Below are positions 60,556 through 64,000 of a stretch of 64,000 nt of DNA, in pieces. The notes beneath the pieces are model-generated. The model was given only the letters and a program-made list of their open reading frames with translations, was not told the origin of the DNA and searched no databases. The stretch lies in contig JAGBEV010000014.1 of the NCBI GenBank assembly GCA_017936785.1, positions 1 to 64,000 of the forward strand, read 5' to 3'. The stretch's first letter is position 1. Every line of letters begins with the position of its first letter. The translations under genes were made by a program, and so were the position numbers. Source of the stretch: Lachnospiraceae bacterium. Lineage in GTDB: Bacteria > Bacillota > Clostridia > Lachnospirales > Lachnospiraceae.

Positions 60556-62601
60556 TTACCTGGACTTTTTAGTTTCAATGTAGCCACACTGTTCATCAGC
60601 ACAGGAAAGCCTGTTTCCTTTTTCCAAAAGCACATTGCCGCATTTAGGGCAGAGTTTGCCGCTTGGTCTCTGCCAAACCATAAAGTCACACTCCGGATTG
60701 TCTTCACATCCATAATATCTGCGTCCCTTTTTGGTCTTACGTACCACAATATCCTTGCCGCATTTAGGACATGCCACGCCGATCTTTTCCAAATAGGGTT
60801 TGGTGTTTCTGCAGTCCGGAAATCCGGGACAGCCCAGGAATTTTCCATGAGGACCGTATTTGATCACCATGTTCCTGCCGCACTTTTCACAGATCACATC
60901 AGTTTCTTCATCGGCTATTTCCACATTTTCAAGCTGCTTCTCTGCATTCTTTACCGCTTCATCCAAATCGGGATAGAAATTCTCCACAACCACTTTCCAG
61001 TGTACTGCACCTTCTTCCACCCGGTCCAAAAGGGATTCCAGATTTGCTGTAAAGTTTACATCTACTATGGAAGGAAATGCTTCTTTCATCATATTGTTTA
61101 CCACTTCACCCAGTTCCGTCATAAACAGATTCTTATTTTCCTTTGCAACATATCTGCGGGCAAGGATCGTGGTAATGGTAGGCGCATAAGTAGATGGTCT
61201 TCCGATTCCCATCTCTTCCAAGCTCCTTACCAGACTTGCCTCTGTATAATGAGCAGGCGGCTGGGTAAAATGCTGGCTGTAATCAAACTTTTCCAAATTC
61301 AGCTTTGTATCTTTGTCCAAAGACTTCAATAATGTATTGGGCTCCGCCTTTTCCTCATCGGAATCTGTATAAACACTCATAAAGCCTTCAAATTTTATTT
61401 TGCTTGCTGCAACGGTAAAACGATATCCTGCTCCGTCAATCTTTACTGAAGTTGTGGCATATACCGCCGGTGCCATCTGACTGGCAGTAAAACGTTTCCA
61501 GATCAACTGGTACAATCTGAACAGATCCCTTGCCAGTGAAGTTTTTAAATCAGAAGGAATCCGTTTAATATCCGTAGGACGGATGGCTTCATGGGCATCC
61601 TGAATCTTTCCTTTATTATTTTTCTGCCCATTTCCTGCGGACAAAAACTCTTTTCCATAATTTTCCGTAATAAATCCGGCTGCCGCTGCTGCTGCTTCAT
61701 CGGAAATACGTGTAGAATCCGTACGCAGGTAACTGATATAACCGTCTTCATATAACTGCTGGGCAAGGCGCATGGTTTTCTGTGTGGAGAAATTCAACGC
61801 CTTGGAAGCCTCCTGCTGAAGGGTAGAGGTTGTAAAAGGAAGGGGCTGCTTTCTGGTTCTCTCCCCGTTCTTTACATCCGAAATGGAAAAATCTGCTTTT
61901 TCCATTTCCTTCAATATTTTATCCAGCTGTTCCCTGGAAGTAATATTGATCTTTTCATCCTTTTTACCATAAAATTTTGCGATCAGGGGCTTTTTCTCCC
62001 CCGGTATCTGAAAATCTGCCTCTAAATTCCAGTATTCTTCCGGAATAAAGGCATTGATCTCATCCTCTCTGTCACCGATCAGACGCAATGCAACGGACTG
62101 TACCCTGCCTGCACTTAAGCCTCTCTTAACTTTTGCCCAAAGCAAAGGAGATATCCGATAGCCTACCATACGGTCCAGCATACGTCTTGCCTGCTGTGCA
62201 TCTACCAGATCCATATTGATCTCTCTTGGATTCTTTAAAGATTCCTTTACTGCATTCTTAGTAATCTCATTAAAAGTAATACGATAAACCTTTTTGTCTT
62301 CCAGCTTCAATGCCATATACAAATGCCAGGAAATCGCTTCACCTTCACGGTCAGGGTCAGTAGCAAGATAAATCTTGTCTGCTTTTTTTACTTCTTTGCG
62401 CAATGCCGCAAGAATATCTCCCTTTCCGCGGATCGTGATATACTTAGGTTCATAATCATGCTCCACATCAATTCCCAGCTGGCTCTTTGGTAAATCCCTT
62501 ACATGACCGTTGCTTGCCATAACCTCATAGTTCGGTCCTAAAAATTTTTTAATCGTTTTCACTTTGGCGGGTGATTCCACAATCACTAAATATTTTGCCA
62601 T
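60556..62601 (-). CDS. topA: DNA topoisomerase I
   Basis: Type IA topoisomerase that relaxes negative supercoils. The start is ATG 62601, 6 bases after AGGGGA; the ATG at 62607 is immediately adjacent to that site and cannot use it. The 681 residues have the Toprim start VIVESPAKVKTIKKFLG and DPDREGEAISWH near 112, the catalytic Tyr in YISYLRTDST near 296, and three C-terminal C4 zinc modules (CEKCGRNM, CPKCGKDI, CPKCGNVL). This is the standard clostridial form. Confidence 0.97.
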   Translation of the reverse strand: MAKYLVIVESPAKVKTIKKFLGPNYEVMASNGHVRDLPKSQLGIDVEHDYEPKYITIRGKGDILAALRKEVKKADKIYLATDPDREGEAISWHLYMALKLEDKKVYRITFNEITKNAVKESLKNPREINMDLVDAQQARRMLDRMVGYRISPLLWAKVKRGLSAGRVQSVALRLIGDREDEINAFIPEEYWNLEADFQIPGEKKPLIAKFYGKKDEKINITSREQLDKILKEMEKADFSISDVKNGERTRKQPLPFTTSTLQQEASKALNFSTQKTMRLAQQLYEDGYISYLRTDSTRISDEAAAAAAGFITENYGKEFLSAGNGQKNNKGKIQDAHEAIRPTDIKRIPSDLKTSLARDLFRLYQLIWKRFTASQMAPAVYATTSVKIDGAGYRFTVAASKIKFEGFMSVYTDSDEEKAEPNTLLKSLDKDTKLNLEKFDYSQHFTQPPAHYTEASLVRSLEEMGIGRPSTYAPTITTILARRYVAKENKNLFMTELGEVVNNMMKEAFPSIVDVNFTANLESLLDRVEEGAVHWKVVVENFYPDLDEAVKNAEKQLENVEIADEETDVICEKCGRNMVIKYGPHGKFLGCPGFPDCRNTKPYLEKIGVACPKCGKDIVVRKTKKGRRYYGCEDNPECDFMVWQRPSGKLCPKCGNVLLEKGNRLSCADEQCGYIETKKSR

Positions 62602-62683
62602 ATACATTCCCCTTATTCTCAGCCTGTGGCTGAATGATGTTGATCACCAGAGGTTAAAACCTTCCCCGAGTAATCGTTTCACA

Positions 62684-62712
62684 CTATACACGAAAAAAAA
62701 AGACCTGTAAAG
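62684..62712 (-). promoter_or_regulatory. Promoter of topA
   Basis: -35 TTTACA (62707-62712), 17-bp spacer, -10 TATAGT (62684-62689). The -35 box lies in the loop and descending arm of the upstream gene's terminator, and the spacer contains its nine-T tract, so initiation and termination share DNA. Confidence 0.6.
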
Positions 62713-62724
62713 GTCTTTTTTTTA
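62694..62724 (-). terminator. Terminator of the surface-protein gene
   Basis: AAAGACCT/AGGTCTTT stem of 8 bp (extendable by A-T pairs) with a 4-base GTAA loop and nine T residues on the minus strand. A-rich on the other side, so it could also stop plus-strand transcription. Confidence 0.85.
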
Positions 62725-62756
62725 TTTTACACATTTTTCACAAATTTAGAATAGGT

Positions 62757-62806
62757 ATTTCGTGGGAAATATGCCTAATGGAATATTCTGTTTTGTGAAT
62801 ATTCCA
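62757..62806 (-). repeat. Two hairpins after the surface-protein gene
   Basis: Immediately after the stop, a perfect 10-bp inverted repeat (TGGAATATTC 62779-62788 and GAATATTCCA 62797-62806, 8-base loop) is followed by an imperfect TAGGTATTTC/GAAATATGCCTA repeat (about 62752-62778). With the terminator further on, the transcript end carries three hairpins. The role is unknown; 3' end protection of mRNA is one option. Confidence 0.5.
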
Positions 62807-62822
62807 TTGACATTATTTAACC

Positions 62823-64000
62823 TTAATCCAGTTTCAAAAGATCCTGTTTGATGATGGTGAACATATCAAATGCTGTTCCAAGAGGTCTCTCAATTTCGCT
62901 TCCGTTGGTGCCACTGATAGTTTTATACCCTGTATTTGCCTGAATATAAATATTTACAGCGCCCTTATCATTCAGATAAGACATTGGTACATAGAAACCG
63001 TACATAGTACCAACCTCAATTTCTGTATCTGCAATTCCGTTACCGGTATCACAGATCTTCTGACTGAAATCTGAATTGTAAATTGTGATCGGAATTCTTA
63101 CCACATTGACAACAGTATTGTCATTTAACTGAATGGTCATTACCTTTCCTGACTTCGTTACATTGCCATCTTTCCAGGTAACTACATCATCTTTCTTTCC
63201 ATCCACTTCCATATAGAAGTATACCTTTGCATACTTATCGTCACTGGAAACGCCTCTGATCAGGTTTGTATCGGTCACCTTAAAATATGCTTTGGTTCCA
63301 TCTGCTTCCACACCGGTCTGGGTATTGGGATTTACAAACTTATAAAGGTAACCCGTTCCCTTTTCATTAAATTGAATGGAAGAATCAACTGCATTATGTC
63401 CTGTTACATTATTGTCATATGGTACTGCTATACTGTCAAGCATATTACCATTGGAATCGTTGGTCTCATAGTAGGAAACAACCGGATTCACAATACCGGA
63501 CTCATATGCTGCAATCAACGTATTGACAAACAGCTTCGCCTCATTATCCGTTATAGCATTCTGCCTGTTAGATCCAAATGCAGTGAAAGTCACATTACCC
63601 GAATTATAAATATAATAATTATTAATACCATCTCCCGGTGTGACAGAATATATATCTGCACCTGCAAGAACATTATTGTTATTATCAGCCATATCGCTCA
63701 GCGTATACCATACAACCGTATCAGAATTACCGTCTGTATCCGAATCTGTATCCAGATCAAGCTGGAAATACTGTGCATGTGATTTGGATACTGTCACACT
63801 TCCGTTGATCGTATAAGGATAATGTGAAATCTGTCCATCATTCATTTTATCTACATAAGTTCTTGTTGCAGCTCCTGACGGATCACTGGAGGAAGTCAGA
63901 CTGTTAATGGAACCTGCATTGATAAAGCTCTGCTGCAATGCAAGATTCTCATTGACTCTTGTTCTGCTCCATACCGTATTGGTATAAGGATAAACATTGG
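62823..64000 (-). CDS. Large surface-type protein, C-terminal part (gene runs off the window)
   Basis: At least 392 residues at the C terminus of a longer protein; the frame is open to base 64000 and no convincing start is seen (the codon at 63936-63938 is an internal TTG). The composition is Asn/Asp/Thr/Ser/Tyr-rich with few lysines, like extracellular beta-sheet proteins. The segment YYIYNSGNVTFTAFGSNRQNAITDNEAKLFVNTLIAAYESG resembles the amidotransferase-like core of DUF5057 proteins from Lachnospiraceae, followed by Ig-like strands. No sortase signal or membrane anchor is at the C terminus. The DUF5057 assignment is tentative. Confidence 0.7.
   Translation of the reverse strand, partial: NVYPYTNTVWSRTRVNENLALQQSFINAGSINSLTSSSDPSGAATRTYVDKMNDGQISHYPYTINGSVTVSKSHAQYFQLDLDTDSDTDGNSDTVVWYTLSDMADNNNNVLAGADIYSVTPGDGINNYYIYNSGNVTFTAFGSNRQNAITDNEAKLFVNTLIAAYESGIVNPVVSYYETNDSNGNMLDSIAVPYDNNVTGHNAVDSSIQFNEKGTGYLYKFVNPNTQTGVEADGTKAYFKVTDTNLIRGVSSDDKYAKVYFYMEVDGKKDDVVTWKDGNVTKSGKVMTIQLNDNTVVNVVRIPITIYNSDFSQKICDTGNGIADTEIEVGTMYGFYVPMSYLNDKGAVNIYIQANTGYKTISGTNGSEIERPLGTAFDMFTIIKQDLLKLD

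Overview
The window looks like a chromosome segment of a motile, Gram-positive anaerobe of the class Clostridia, most likely family Lachnospiraceae. The evidence is a Gram-positive PolC, CodY, a CheC/CheD/FliY-type chemotaxis set, a sigma-D gene inside one long flagellar operon, and the order bactofilin-pyrH-frr-uppS-cdsA-dxr-rseP-ispG-polC. The genus cannot be named from the sequence. Every convincing gene lies on the minus strand, so the window reads biologically from about 64000 down to 1. I see no insertion sequence, prophage, CRISPR array or rRNA.

From the high-coordinate end: the C-terminal part of a large surface-type protein runs off the edge (62823-64000). Next come topA and codY, each with its own promoter. 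A near-continuous fla/che operon of 40 genes follows, flgB (59437) down to a YceG-like gene (24809). It encodes rod, MS ring, export ATPase, hook scaffold and hook (flgB-flgE), then stator and switch (flbD-fliY), the export gate (fliO-flhA), FlhF/FlhG, a PilZ protein, the chemotaxis core (cheB, A, W, C, D and cheY), sigma-D, FapA and several small accessory proteins. Flagellin, the filament cap, hook-filament junction proteins, FlgF/FlgG, FlgM and CheR are not here. A strong terminator-like hairpin at 47511-47570 splits the operon after flgE.

Below the operon are rpsB-tsf, with rpsB interrupted by an in-frame TGA at a glycine position; an NhaC-type antiporter plus MalY-type C-S lyase pair; an IbrA/IbrB-like pair (PAPS-reductase-fold plus ParB-fold proteins); and a lone chemoreceptor. 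A long envelope and translation operon follows: polysaccharide deacetylase, bactofilin, pyrH, frr, uppS, cdsA, dxr, rseP. The last stretch holds a PP2C phosphatase and a membrane Ser/Thr kinase with their own promoter, wedged between rseP and ispG, then a 47-residue orphan gene, ispG, polC and tRNA-Glu(CTC).

Several starts were moved from the longest reading frame to an internal codon because the Shine-Dalgarno sequence sits inside the longer version (polC, pyrH, ibrA, rpsB, sigD, flhA, fliM, motA, motE, flgB, topA). Family names rest on motifs read by eye; no database search was run.
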